From: Akanthomyces muscarius | Taxonomy: Eukaryota; Ascomycota; Sordariomycetes; Hypocreales; Cordycipitaceae | Reading direction: 5' to 3' | Length of the DNA: 64,000 bases | Assembly (NCBI RefSeq): GCF_028009165.1 | Contig: NC_079245.1 | Span: 3,410,001-3,474,000 of the forward strand | In this document: piece by piece, positions 37,064 through 46,477 of the stretch | How positions within the stretch are numbered: position 1 is the stretch's first letter | How the letters are laid out: every line of letters starts with the position of its first letter | Position numbers and translations under genes: made by a program | Notes under the pieces: model-generated | Databases searched by the model: none | Seen by the model: the letters and a program-made list of their open reading frames with translations, nothing else | Told to the model about the DNA's origin: nothing

Positions 37064-37964
37064 TCATAAAACAACGACCACAAAACTGAGCCAACCGTCT
37101 GGATACGCTGCTTCTCTCATGAGATCCGCCAGCGGGGCATCAAAGGGCACCGCAACTCCGTGCAAGAGAACATTTGCCATGACCGGGTCTCTGCTGCTCG
37201 GAAACAGCCTCGGCATCATGTCCTTTAGCGCATGGCCCAGGAGCCTCGGCCTCCGATCCGCGGCGAGTGGCTGCACAAGAGACTGGATAATCTTGAAGGC
37301 GCCGGCGGCCGAGGCGTCCCCGTGATCGACCGCAGTCGGCTCTTCGCCGCCGCCGCCGGCCGCCGGTGCGAGGGGCAAGTAGATGCGCATAGGGACGTGC
37401 TTGAGGGCCGTGGGGGCGTTGAGCAGGCGGTTGTTGATGCGGGCAAAGGCGGCATAGTCATTGTCAATGACGGCGTGCCAGAGCTGCGTGGTGTCGCCCT
37501 TGGACATTTTCATGATTTGGTTCGCGTTGCCGTTGCGGATAAAGTCTGCCTGTACGTAATGTGAGCGATCAGCTGAAACGTGAACCTAGGCAGACTAGGC
37601 GCGTGTGGCTGCTATCTGGGAAGAAAAGCGACGGGTTTGTAAAAATGAAACGCACCTCCTTGGCGGCGTTGAGAAACGTGTCGGAAATGTCCCAGCTCAC
37701 GCCGTCATTGACAACCAGGCGCCACGGCAGCGACGGCTGGTACAGGTCCACCAGCAGGCCGACGGCGAGATTCCGCAGCAGGACGTGCTCAAAGTGAAAG
37801 CTGGAACAGGGTGTGCCGAAAAAGGCCGAGAGGCGCGGCAGCAGCAGCGCGAGGTACGAGAAGCGCGGGATGCTGGTGATGAAGGGTGCAGTAGGCGCCG
37901 ACGCATGGGTGATGTGGAGCGGGATCCGGGCATCCCAGAGAGCCTGGGAGATGGGGGCGGACAT
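37064..37964 (-). CDS. ATG5: Autophagy protein Atg5
   Basis: 264 aa from minus-strand exons 37964-37656 and 37549-37064. Atg5 is conjugated to Atg12 and, with Atg16, drives Atg8 lipidation on phagophore membranes. Family segments are LWDARIPLHITHAS, FITSIPRFSYLALLLPRLSA, HFEHVLLRNLAVGLLVDLYQ, LPWRLVVNDG, ADFIRNGNANQIMKMSKGDT, LWHAVIDNDYAAFARINNRL and LMREAAYPDGWLSF. The Atg12 acceptor lysine is Lys102 in NAAKEADFIRNG, two codons before the intron. The start at 37964 was chosen because the ubiquitin-like fold begins right after it; an in-frame Met 19 codons upstream adds unrelated sequence. Length is near that of other filamentous fungal Atg5 proteins. Confidence 0.95.
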
Positions 37965-38666
37965 TATCTGTCTTGCATCCTGGCTTTGGATGTGATGACT
38001 CTTCCACTCTTCCAAGGACAAAAAGAAAGGTCCGAGTGATGAAGTTGGTGCTGTTGAGTGAGAGCGGTTTGGCAGGTGAGGCAGACGTTGTTGCGGCCTA
38101 CCCTGGTGGGGCAGCCACAGAGCTGCGAGCCTGTCACGCCGTGTTGGCTAATGGTCTGAGACGGTATACCAAGAATTCGGCTCTTGGCTTCCTTTTTCTG
38201 TATTGCGGTATTTACGCCCCAGACGTTTTTTTTTTGTCATGTTTCAGGTCGATCAGGGGCGTCACAATTAATCCTCTATAATCGGCCCTTTCGGCTGGCT
38301 GCCATGTCACCCATTATTCGTCGGTCTCAATTAAACAAGAATACTGCTTGCTCATGCGAACTCTGTATATGAGCTAGCATGAGTCTCCCCTATTGATATA
38401 ACACTTGGAGTCATATTTATAGACGAGGTTAGAAACCAGTAGGCTTGGAGGCTGCCGAGCAAATATTCGGGAGCAATCCCGGATCATATGTAGGTTACGG
38501 GGAACTCAGTTGGCATTTCTTATTTGTTTGTTGAAAGCTGGGACAACTAGCTTTATATGTCTCTGCGTGGGCATGGTAGCATAAATAAGTCCTTTATGCT
38601 ATGTTAAGCGCCACGTGCGCGGCAAAGTGGTTTCCTGGTGCCAAAATGCCAAGCGGTCTAGGCATC
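37965..38666. other. Intergenic spacer between ATG5 and the first crystallin-like gene
   Basis: Promoter side of ATG5 and the 3' side of the minus-strand crystallin-like gene. Sequence becomes visibly more AT-rich from about 38200. No coding signal was seen. Confidence 0.55.
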
Positions 38667-39212
38667 TTAGGCATCTGGAGTACAGATTACAGATGCAATT
38701 TTATCATTAAGCCTAATGGCTCTGAGATCAGGAAATGACTGCTGAAGTCCATCATTCAACCGCTCAGGGGTGCATTGGCGGTTTCTGTAGTGTTCAACGG
38801 TTACGGATAGTTTTTCTTATTGGGACGATTGGCGCAACGTACTTGAAGACTATGCAGCTGACTGCGCGGTTTTTAAAATAAACAGAAGCTGCTTTTAGAG
38901 ACCTGTGATCGCGTTTAGCATACTCGATTTTCGTCTGGGCGATGTGGCTGCCACCATGCTTACAGTCGTCGGGGAAGCCGCGAGCACTGTCCGAAAGAGG
39001 TAACTTCGTAGCTGTAGCCGCTGTAGTAAGTCAACTCGTAAAATGTGACCTATTCGAGATGGTAAGAGAACTATGTCAGGAAAGCCGGAGCCAGGATAAG
39101 GCGATATGCTCACGCCCGGCTGTTGAGGGACGGCAGCCTCCGCATCTTGACTGACGGGCGTGGCAGAAGCACACGACGCCACGGCTAGAATGACCAAGCT
39201 GAGAAGTTGCAT
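38667..39212 (-). CDS. Small secreted beta/gamma-crystallin-like protein, copy 1
   Basis: 120 aa from four minus-strand exons: 39212-39114, 39049-38964, 38902-38843 and 38784-38667. A signal peptide (MQLLSLVILAVASCASA) and short pro-region precede a crystallin-type Greek-key motif, VTFYELTYYSGYSYEV, with the characteristic aromatic-x5-aromatic/Gly spacing. A Cys follows (FGQCSRLP), then KAASV...SCIVFK and a second motif half ending AIRLNDKIASVIC. Introns are 64, 61 and 58 nt with good donors (GTGAGC, GTAAGC, GTACGT). Intron phases and the 86-nt exon 2 are identical to the paralog at 40826-41377. Such folds occur in fungal small secreted proteins and in some yeast antifungal proteins. Function is unknown; an extracellular role is inferred from the signal peptide. 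Confidence 0.8.
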
Positions 39213-39320
39213 AGTGAAAACACTAAGTAATGGATGCAGTCTTTTTGCTATTTTCTCTGCCGATAGAGTGCTGTCTTGTTGGAAGAAGTCATGTCTATAT
39301 AGGGGGACCGAAGAGCGTAC

Positions 39321-39326
39321 TTATAG
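39321..39326 (-). promoter_or_regulatory. TATA-like element of crystallin-like copy 1
   Basis: On the gene strand CTATAA sits about 110 bp upstream of the start codon, followed by GTACGCTC. The paralog has CTATAAATGCGCTC at nearly the same distance (about 118 bp). Confidence 0.6.
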
Positions 39327-39404
39327 TGACCATACTTCCCAAGACATGCGCCAGTGCATCCTGTAGTCAAAATGAAAACCTGCCTTTTTTTTTTGAGCAA
39401 ATGG

Positions 39405-39430
39405 GTCTTCCGCAACAGCTTTCTTTTTAT
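39405..39430 (-). promoter_or_regulatory. Upstream element shared by the crystallin-like paralogs (copy 1)
   Basis: On the plus strand this reads TCTTCCGCAACAGCTTTC followed by T-rich sequence. The counterpart upstream of copy 2 reads TCTTCCACAGCAGCTTTC. The distances to the start codons are 193 and 197 bp. Confidence 0.55.
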
Positions 39431-39801
39431 GCCGACTCAAGTTTCAGCTTTAAATTAGCGTCGGAAAGTGCCAGTTCTTGTGTGTGCCAGTTGTTGTACC
39501 CCATCGCTACCTGAGCGCACGGCGCACTTTAACATGATTTCTCTACTTATCCTTACAAATCTCACGTCTAAGACATGTCTCGGCTAAGCACGGTAGTTTC
39601 CGTGGTAATAGTTTATTATCCCGAATGAAGGTTGACCTTGTTTACTAATGTCGGATGGAGAGCTTAGGCTATGTGTAAATTTCGACAGCTTTGAGTATAT
39701 CTAACCCCTTGCACCTCTGCCCGTTGTCGATTTCATCCTGTCTCGCTGCGAGTTTGTCCACAACAACCGAGTCTGAACTTGGCCATTTGCCTTGAGAAAA
39801 C

Positions 39802-40065
39802 ATGAAATCCAGCATTACCGTCGTGGTGCTCGCATTCGCTTCCACATCACTACAAAACAGCCTATCTCGCGATACGTACACTGCCTGTCAAACAGGACTG
39901 CCTGTATGCTGCAAAACCAGCAGCCTGCGAAAGATCGACGGTTGTATTGAACGCAAGTAATCCCACTTCTTTTCAAGTCGCACGCTTCCAGTCAGATGCA
40001 ATAGCTAATAAGACACCCAGTCCACCGCTTCCCTGGTAGCCCGTCGGACTTTCGATCTGCCTGTA
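39802..40065 (+). pseudogene. Possible degraded small cysteine-rich secreted (hydrophobin-like) gene
   Basis: A 52-codon frame (39802-39960) begins with a weak signal peptide (MKSSITVVVLAFASTS) and has cysteines spaced like the first half of a hydrophobin: TACQTGLPVCC, ten residues, then Cys (KIDGC). The frame stops at 39958. In the +1 frame, sequence resembling the second half of a class II hydrophobin follows (PTSFQVARFQSD, ANKTPS), but the expected Cys-Cys pair is missing and a further stop occurs near 40040. This fits a frameshifted, decayed gene. A missed intron is possible but none with good borders was found. Similarity is by pattern only and the call is tentative. Confidence 0.3.
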
Positions 40066-40825
40066 GTGATACATCGCAGATATACGCAAGATGCTGTCAG
40101 CCGCCTGGCGACCGCAACCCGGTATGTTGTACTATTATCGTTTTTGTCGCACTGAAGCTAAATACATCGCTAGATCGATAAGCTCCTTGATGCTTTGTCA
40201 CTCTCTTCCAATCAATGTGCCAAACCCACTGGCATTGACGAATAGTGCCAACTTGCCTTTAGGGTGCAGTGCGCGATAATCTGAGCAATAACCTGTCATG
40301 CACCTTGAAACATACTGTACGTTAGAGATTTCTGGCCTTGTTGGCTGTCTTTGCTCGATCTTTTTGTTTTCTGTGACCGAGGTGAACCTAACGCTGCCAC
40401 GTCACAGGCACCGATCATACCCATGGCCTCGCGACTACGCTAATATTTAAATGGCCAAAATGGCGGAAGCTCGTCCAACCCTGAGGGATATATACTAGAG
40501 TCATTTAGAGAAAGAAGAGCTGGGAAAAAGCAGCGTGCAATCTCAACTTTAGTAGTCGGAACCTTTATTTGTGCCTTTTGCGAGGCCGTTGTGTGCAGGC
40601 TGTGGAGTTGCGGGCTGTTGGGCAAGTGGAAGAGAGCGACCAGAAGCATATTAGAGTAAATGATCGGTTGAATAGATATTCATTATTCACTAGTTAAAGC
40701 AGCGCATCTAGCTTCTCGCACCTCTGGATTGGCGTGGTAGCATAGGGAAGGCCCTACATAGCTAAGGAGCGGGGGCTAAGCATGTACGAGGCATAGCTTT
40801 TTCTTGACGCCGAATATCAAGAGAC
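40066..40825. other. Intergenic region, nothing recognised
   Basis: AT-rich spacer downstream of crystallin-like copy 2. A 69-codon minus-strand frame at 40440-40649 has no recognisable feature. Confidence 0.5.
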
Positions 40826-41377
40826 CTAAGCTCTGGCACAACTGACGGATCCGATTCTATCACCGAGTCCAATGGCGTCAAGATTGCTAATTGTCCGTCC
40901 AAGCCTATTATATAGCGGCGGGGTGGCGCACGCGAGGTCTCTGCAATACTTGTGTAAGCGGTGATGATGAATTTCTGGGAGGAGGGGTCAATTAGCATAA
41001 CCCACCTGTAGACCACGCATATGGTCCCTGGAGTACTGATCCGAACAGAAGATGCTTTTTGGAAGCTTTGTCTGCGTCTTAGCATATATTCCCTTTTCCA
41101 TGCTCTTCTGGTGAGCACGACCGGCGCGACCGTAGCCGCAGGCATACTCACATTCTCTCCTGTAACGGCCAGCATCGATCAGTCGTAGGGATGGTGTAGG
41201 AAAAGCCGCCAAAGTCGGGATTCTCGTAAAATACAACCTAGACGGAAACCAGTGAGCAGCGCAGACCTCAAAGGGTTAAGAGATTGAACGGTGGGAGATG
41301 CTCACGCCACTATAATCAGCGGGAATGGCAGAAACAGCTGATACCGTCGCCAAGACGAGTAGGCTAGGAAGCTGCAT
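40826..41377 (-). CDS. Small secreted beta/gamma-crystallin-like protein, copy 2
   Basis: 112 aa from minus-strand exons 41377-41306, 41237-41152, 41071-41006 and 40940-40826. A signal peptide (MQLPSLLVLATVSAVSA) is followed by the Greek-key motif VVFYENPDFGGFSYTIP, then DRCWPLQ, KASSVRISTPGTICVVYR, a Cys-containing loop (DLACATPP) and the second half ISNLDAIGLGDRIGSVSC. This is the better-preserved crystallin pattern of the two copies. Introns are 68, 80 and 65 nt. Reading through intron 3 gives a longer 155-aa frame ending at 40762, but splicing at GTGGGT...TTGCAG restores the crystallin C-terminus and matches the position of intron 3 in copy 1. It is separated from copy 1 by about 1.6 kb in the same orientation, so a local duplication is likely. 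Confidence 0.82.
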
Positions 41378-41492
41378 GGTGAAAGCACTAAAGAGTAAAT
41401 ATAGATAATCTGGTATTGGTTTTATTGATAAAGTGATGGATTATTGAAGAAGTGGTGCGTTGTCTAAGGATCTGAAGGCCTGGGGGAGCGCA

Positions 41493-41498
41493 TTTATA
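41493..41498 (-). promoter_or_regulatory. TATA box of crystallin-like copy 2
   Basis: TATAAA on the minus strand, about 118 bp upstream of the start codon, within CTATAAATGCGCTC; the paralog has the matching CTATAAGTACGCTC. Confidence 0.6.
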
Positions 41499-41573
41499 GT
41501 ACTTTCTCGGATATACGCAAGTGTATGGTGTATGACCTAATAGACAAAATGCACTCGGCTTTTGGCATGCTGT

Positions 41574-41600
41574 CGGATCTTCCACAGCAGCTTTCCTTTT
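41574..41600 (-). promoter_or_regulatory. Upstream element shared by the crystallin-like paralogs (copy 2)
   Basis: TCTTCCACAGCAGCTTTC followed by a long T run, 197 bp upstream of the start codon; counterpart of the element at 39405-39430. Confidence 0.55.
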
Positions 41601-42197
41601 TTTTTTTTTTTTTTTTTTTCTTCTTCTTTTTTTTGCAGAGTCAGGTCCCTCCATTAAAGGAGCATCGGGAAGCCAATTGGCCAGTTCGTGCAGGTGACGC
41701 CGACCAACAAGAGCCTATTTGCCAGCCGGCATGCATTGGGTCAGATTCTCGAGTGGAAGTCTCAGAGTTGTCACTCTACATCTCGTCATACTCTCGTTCT
41801 CTATCGAAGTTTGGAATCTATGTCTCCGTGCCGTTTCTTAAGACATTTTTATTGCTTCTGTCTGACTCAAAGCCAGGTCAACGTATTTCCACTTCCCTCT
41901 CCGGGTTTCTTGACAAGCAAAACGCACCCACACTGCTGGTCTTGGTTATGCTCTGCAGCTTACAGCAGGAAACAAAACAGCCAACTCACGAGAGAGGTGC
42001 TTGTGAGCTTGACTATTATTCAATCTAGGCGATGAAAAGTGTGGAAGATTGAGTGTTTTTGCACGTCCAGCCAGCCCTTCGCGCCGCTAGCAAGGGCGCT
42101 GCACCTCGGCCGCTTAGGGATCGATCACCACTGTGCCGCGAGACAACTTTGCAGCTTTTTGGGCCGAACATGACCAAGGTTCTACCCTGCTGTCGCT

Positions 42198-42268
42198 ACG
42201 CAGAGTCAATTTGTGGCTTGTTTTGTTTTCCAATTGTTCAGCTAGCCGTCAGAAGAAAGCTTGTCTTA
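42198..42268. repeat. Degenerate direct repeat, copy A
   Basis: Shares ACGCAGAGTCAATT, a T-rich centre, GTTCAGCTAGCC and a closing TGTCTTA, in the same order, with 42393-42465. Confidence 0.65.
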
Positions 42269-42392
42269 TCATTAGAACTTGCGCGCTATGACGTTGGATC
42301 TTTGAGAGATGCACTGACGATTGACATTTGCTCTAGAAACAACCAGCCTTTCTTGACTATTTTCCCGTACACCGTCGAGCCTTCTAAGACAC

Positions 42393-42465
42393 ACGCAGAG
42401 TCAATTAGTGATCCATTTTCTATTTCACAAAAGTTCAGCTAGCCAGCGGGAGAAATGCTGTCTTA
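42393..42465. repeat. Degenerate direct repeat, copy B
   Basis: Second copy of the repeat at 42198-42268, starting 195 bp further on in the same orientation, with scattered substitutions and small indels. Confidence 0.65.
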
Positions 42466-43174
42466 GACAGTACTTGTGCTGTTGTCAGGGTTGTATCCCG
42501 GATAAATACATGTTTCATATCGTCCCGACCCGAGACAGCACTATAAATCCTGCGGTTCCCATGACAGATACGCAGTGCCGCGTATCAGACGGATCGATGG
42601 ATCGCCTGGGCAGCTCTGCTTCCAAGACACAAACAAATCTATTGAGAGCAATTATCCCGGAGTATTCCTTCTCTCCACCGCTGTTGGCTGAGCGAACTGT
42701 ATTCTTGGTAAGAGAGAACAAAAGAGTAAGAGCTGAGAGGCATTTGCAGCCTGCATAGAGGTGGAGATCTGCTTGTGAAGATCTGCTCTGGCGCAACAGT
42801 GAGCTTAGTCACTGACAGCGTGTCAGACAGACAAAATCTTCACGACAGAGATTGCTGCCTACCGCGGGCTCCTCTTTGATGCATTTCTACTCTCATGGCT
42901 ACGTGGTCGGCTTCACGATTAACGGCGAGCGACAGTCAGCTTCAGCAGACCACTCGTCTTATATTGTTTTCCAGCTTCTGGAAGGCATCATAGGTGGTCA
43001 AATTCCTGTATAAGAAGTGACAAGTCAACAGATCGTCTGCTTGCTGCGCGAAGCAGCTTAACAACAGATGATGCTGTTGATATAGCACCAGCGCTTCGCC
43101 GTAGCCATGAATGCGAATAGGCCGTAGCCAAAACCTTGCCCACCGGCCTGCTGTCAGATATATCAAACAACATC

Positions 43175-44540
43175 ATGAGGCTCACTACTGTGGCTTTGGC
43201 TGCGCTCCCATTCTCTGCTCTCGCAGCGCCTCAAATTCCTTCACCCCCTATCCCTTCCCCTGGTGAAATACCCGTCGACGTCCCCGGTGGCACCGTCATC
43301 GGCGCCGTCACTGGTGTCGAGAGCTTCCATGGCATCCCCTTTGCAGACCCCCCCCCAAGGACGAGCTTCGTCTGCGGCCACCGCGAAGGCTGTTCCGCCG
43401 CGCCCAGCACGTTCAACGCCACAGTCTTCGCCCCCGGCTGTCCGCAGATACCGCCCAACACCACCGAGGTTCTCCTGCCGAAGCTCCTCGGCAAGGGCAT
43501 GATGCCGCCGCACTGGCCCGAGGACGTCATCAAGGGCCGGGAGGACTGCCTCACTGTCACCGTGCAGCGACCCAAGGGCACACAAGCCGGGGCGCGCCTA
43601 TCCGTGCTCTTCTTCATCTTGGCGGCGGCTTCATGTTTGGCGCCGCAAACGCCAAGAACGCGGAGAATCTGATCCAGTTCGCCGAGAAGCAGGACCAGCA
43701 GTTCGTCTTCGTTGGCGTCAACCACCGCGTCTGAGGCTTTGGGTTCCTGGGCGGCGCCGAGGTCTTGGCGGACGACAGAGCGAACCTGGGCCTGCGAGAC
43801 CAGCGGATGGGCCTCGAGTGGGTGGCCGACAACATTGCCTCCGTTGGCGGCGACCCGGACCGAGTCGCCATCTGGGACCAGTTGGCGGGCTCCATCTCGG
43901 CTTTTGACCAGATGGCGCTGTAAAAAGGGCAACGCGAGCTACAACGGGAAGTCGCTCTTCCGGGGCGCCATCCTGAACTCGGGCAGCGTGCTGCCCACGG
44001 AGCTCGTTGACTCGCGGCGGCCGCAGGCCATCTTTGACGCCGTCGTCGAGGCAGCCAACTGGACTTCTCCTCCGGGCATCTCCAAGCTGGAGTGTTTTCG
44101 CAACCTCTCAGTTTCCGACGTTTTAACACGCAGCCAACTCGGTCGCACGCATCCTGGACAATTCCTCACTGGCGCTCCCGTACCTCCCGCGGCCCGACGG
44201 GATGCTGCTGGTAGAAAACCCCGATGCCATTGCCACCTCGGGTGAGTACCAGTCGCGGCCGCCAGCGCCGTACTGGGGCACGCCGGACGAAACAGACGTG
44301 ACGCTGCTGTTCGGCGGCTTCGGGGATCGCCGTCGAGTCGACCAGGACGTACTATCTGAACTTCCTGTACAACCTGGACCCAACGACGACACCAAGCGGT
44401 ACCGCAACTGGCCGCCGTGGAGACCGGAAGACAAGAATATGATATTTACCACGCTTTTTGGGAACGCTGAATACAAGGACGATTTCAGGAATGAAAGTTT
44501 TGCGTTTTTGCAGAAGAATACGCAGGCGCTGTATTTCTAA
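43175..44540 (+). pseudogene. Type-B carboxylesterase/lipase pseudogene
   Basis: The remnant starts with an intact secretion signal (MRLTTVALAALPFSALA) and the type-B esterase entry GTVIGAVTGVESFHGIPFA. Homology then hops between frames: LGGGFMFGAANAKN after a shift near 43617, [56 protein letters not shown] after a shift near 43921-43927, later pieces near 44130 and 44202, and YYLNFLYNLDP near 44350 in another frame again. In-frame stops lie at 43732-43734 (TGA) and 43921-43923 (TAA). The nucleophile motif GESAGS reads DQLAGS here, with TTG (Leu) at 43882-43884 in place of the catalytic Ser codon. Introns cannot explain these lesions, which fall inside conserved motifs. The intact ancestor would have been an extracellular esterase. 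Confidence 0.85.
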
Positions 44541-44876
44541 GAAAATGGCGAGACCGGCATGGGTAGGAGTGGCGATGGTACCCGTGACACATGACTATAT
44601 ATTGTCAGATTCTTGATGTCAATATTCGCGCCTAGAAATTTTGGACATCTAATGGGCAGTCAGCTCGAGTTGCTCGTGACTGTTCCTGAATACAAAGTGC
44701 AATCGTTCTCGGTTTAAAGTTCTCAACACGTCACATGTTGGGTCAAGTTTTTTCAAGTGTAAAGCTAATAGATTTGGATTTGTAGTACATAAGAATAATT
44801 GATAGATATCATTAAGCTAACTCAAATGAGACTCGTAATAAAATCATCGCTGGTGTTGGTCCTCGCAGCGCAGTCT
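44541..44876. other. AT-rich spacer
   Basis: Between the esterase pseudogene and the 3' end of the DPR-repeat gene. Nothing recognised. Confidence 0.55.
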
Positions 44877-46477
44877 TTACAGACCGCTGTGCGTCTCACG
44901 GTGGGTGATGCTGTGACGGCGCTCGCGGTCGTGTGAGGCGTCGTCGTGGTGAATGGTCGGGGCGCCAATATGCTGCTGCATGACAGAAGGAGGCACCTGC
45001 GCCGCGTCCGTGGGATCTCTTCTGGTGCTATCGACTCTTTAATATTCCTCCAATGTCAGCAACTTGTTTCCGTCATTCTTTCCGCGTTCTGCCACTTTGG
45101 GAAAGAAGGGCGCATTTAGGAGGCGTACGTCTTGTTGCCGCCGACAGTCTTGCTGCCGTCGAGGTCGGAGTCGACGCGGGGGTCAACCTTGTTCAACATG
45201 TCGGACTTGTGAGGGCCAGCCGTGTTGGGGGCAGGGCCGGGACCGCTGTGGAGGCCAGTGCCGGTGGTGTTGTGAGTGCCAGTGGTGCCGTGAGTACCGG
45301 TGGTGTTGTGGGTGCCAGTGGTACCGTGAGTACCGGCGTTCTGGTGACCCTGGTAGGCGTGAGTGCCAGCGGCACCAGTGGTAGTGCCATGAGTGCCAGT
45401 CAGACCAGTGGTGTTGTGGGTGCCAGTGGTACCGTGAGTGCCAGTAAGGCCAGTGGTTCCGGAAGAGCCAGTGAGGCCAGAGGTGTTGTGGCTGCCGTGA
45501 GTACCATGGGTGCTGTGGCTGTGGAGAGGGTCGGTAGAGCCGTGAGTGCCAGTGCTACCGATGGTGTTACCGGTGCCGTAGCCAGCGCCAGTGGTACCGG
45601 TGGTGGTGTTGATGCCAGAGCCGGTGGTAGTGTTGAGACCGCTGTGGCCCGAGGTGGTGTTGTACTGCTGTCCGTGGACACCAGCAGCGCCGCCAGTGGC
45701 GCCGAGACCGCCAGCAGCGGCAGAGCTGCGGGTGTTGTAGCCACCAGAGCGGCCGTCAAGGTCAGAGTCCACGCGGGGATCAGCCTTGTTGGCGAGGTTG
45801 GAAGAGTGAGGACCAGCAGTGCCGGAGGCAGGGCCGGGGCCGCTGCCGAAAGCACCAGCGCGGTTGTGGCTGTCAAGGTCAGAGTCGACACGGGGATCGG
45901 CCTTGTTGGCGATGTTGGAGGAGTGGGGACCGGCAGTGTTGGAGCCAGGGCCGGTAGCGTAGCTGGAGTGAGTGCCAGCAGCAGCGCCGCCAACACGGTT
46001 GCGGCCGTCGAGATCAGAGTCGACGCGAGGGTCGGCCTTGTTGGCCAGGTTGGAGGAGTGAGGGCCGACGTTGGTGGAGCCGGTGCCGGTGGTGTGGCTG
46101 TGGGTGTTGCCGGTGTGAGTGGTACCGGTGTGAGTGGTGCCGGCACCGCCAACGCGGTTGCGGCTGTCTAGGTCGGAGTCGACGCGGGGATCGGCCTTGT
46201 TCAGCATATCGGAGGAGTGAGGGCCAGCAGTGTTGGGGGCAGGACCAGTAGCACCAGAGTAGCCGGCGGTGCCAGCAGCTCCGGAGCTCAGGCCAGTTGT
46301 GTTGTGAGCACCAGTGGTAGTGTTGTGAGTACCGGTGGTGTGAGCGCCAGTGGTGTGAGTGCCAGTGGTAGAACTGTGAGTGCCAGTGGTAGAGCTGTGA
46401 GTGCCAGTGGTGTCGGTGTGCTTGTTATCCTTGTCGGAGTGCAGAGCCTCCTTAACCTTGTTGACGATGGAAGACAT
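44877..46477 (-). CDS. Dehydrin-like DPR-repeat stress protein
   Basis: About 499 aa from minus-strand exons 46477-45129 and 45027-44877. The protein is hydrophilic and repetitive, dominated by Gly, Thr, His and Ser. Five units carry the DPR motif: NKADPRVDSDLD four times (near residues 90, 140, 185 and 225) and NKVDPRVDSDLD near 430, most preceded by GPHSS. A low-complexity TGTHGTTG-type region lies between units 4 and 5. This matches the dehydrin-like Dpr family of Aspergillus, which protects conidia against osmotic, oxidative and freezing stress; protection is inferred here. Without splicing the frame ends TYAS at 45116. A GTACGC donor and a TAG acceptor (or AAG nine bases earlier) add a well-behaved 50-residue C-terminus (QQHIGAPTIHHDDAS, HSITHRETHSGL). 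A TATA-type element lies near 46630. Confidence 0.8.

Larger units (their letters stand above)
39213..39801. other. Upstream region of crystallin-like copy 1
   Basis: Contains the promoter of the minus-strand gene, with a TATA-type element and a distal element shared with the paralog (listed separately). No other coding sequence was recognised. Confidence 0.55.
41378..43174. other. Intergenic region with shared promoter elements and a direct repeat
   Basis: The first 250 bp are the promoter of crystallin-like copy 2, including a 23-nt T run at 41597-41619. Further right lies a degenerate 70-bp direct repeat (42198-42268 and 42393-42465). Open frames of 100-170 codons overlap the T run or lack any family signal. 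Confidence 0.5.

Noticed and set aside
40762..41175. Unspliced 137-codon frame at crystallin-like copy 2
   Set aside because: Reads through introns 2 and 3; splicing restores the crystallin C-terminus and matches the paralog's intron positions.
41525..42028. 167-codon frame upstream of crystallin-like copy 2
   Set aside because: Contains a poly-Phe run from the T tract and no family signal; promoter DNA of the neighbouring gene.
45053..46171. 372-codon plus-strand frame rich in Val, Ser, Gly
   Set aside because: Antisense of the repetitive DPR gene; its repetition only mirrors the sense repeats.
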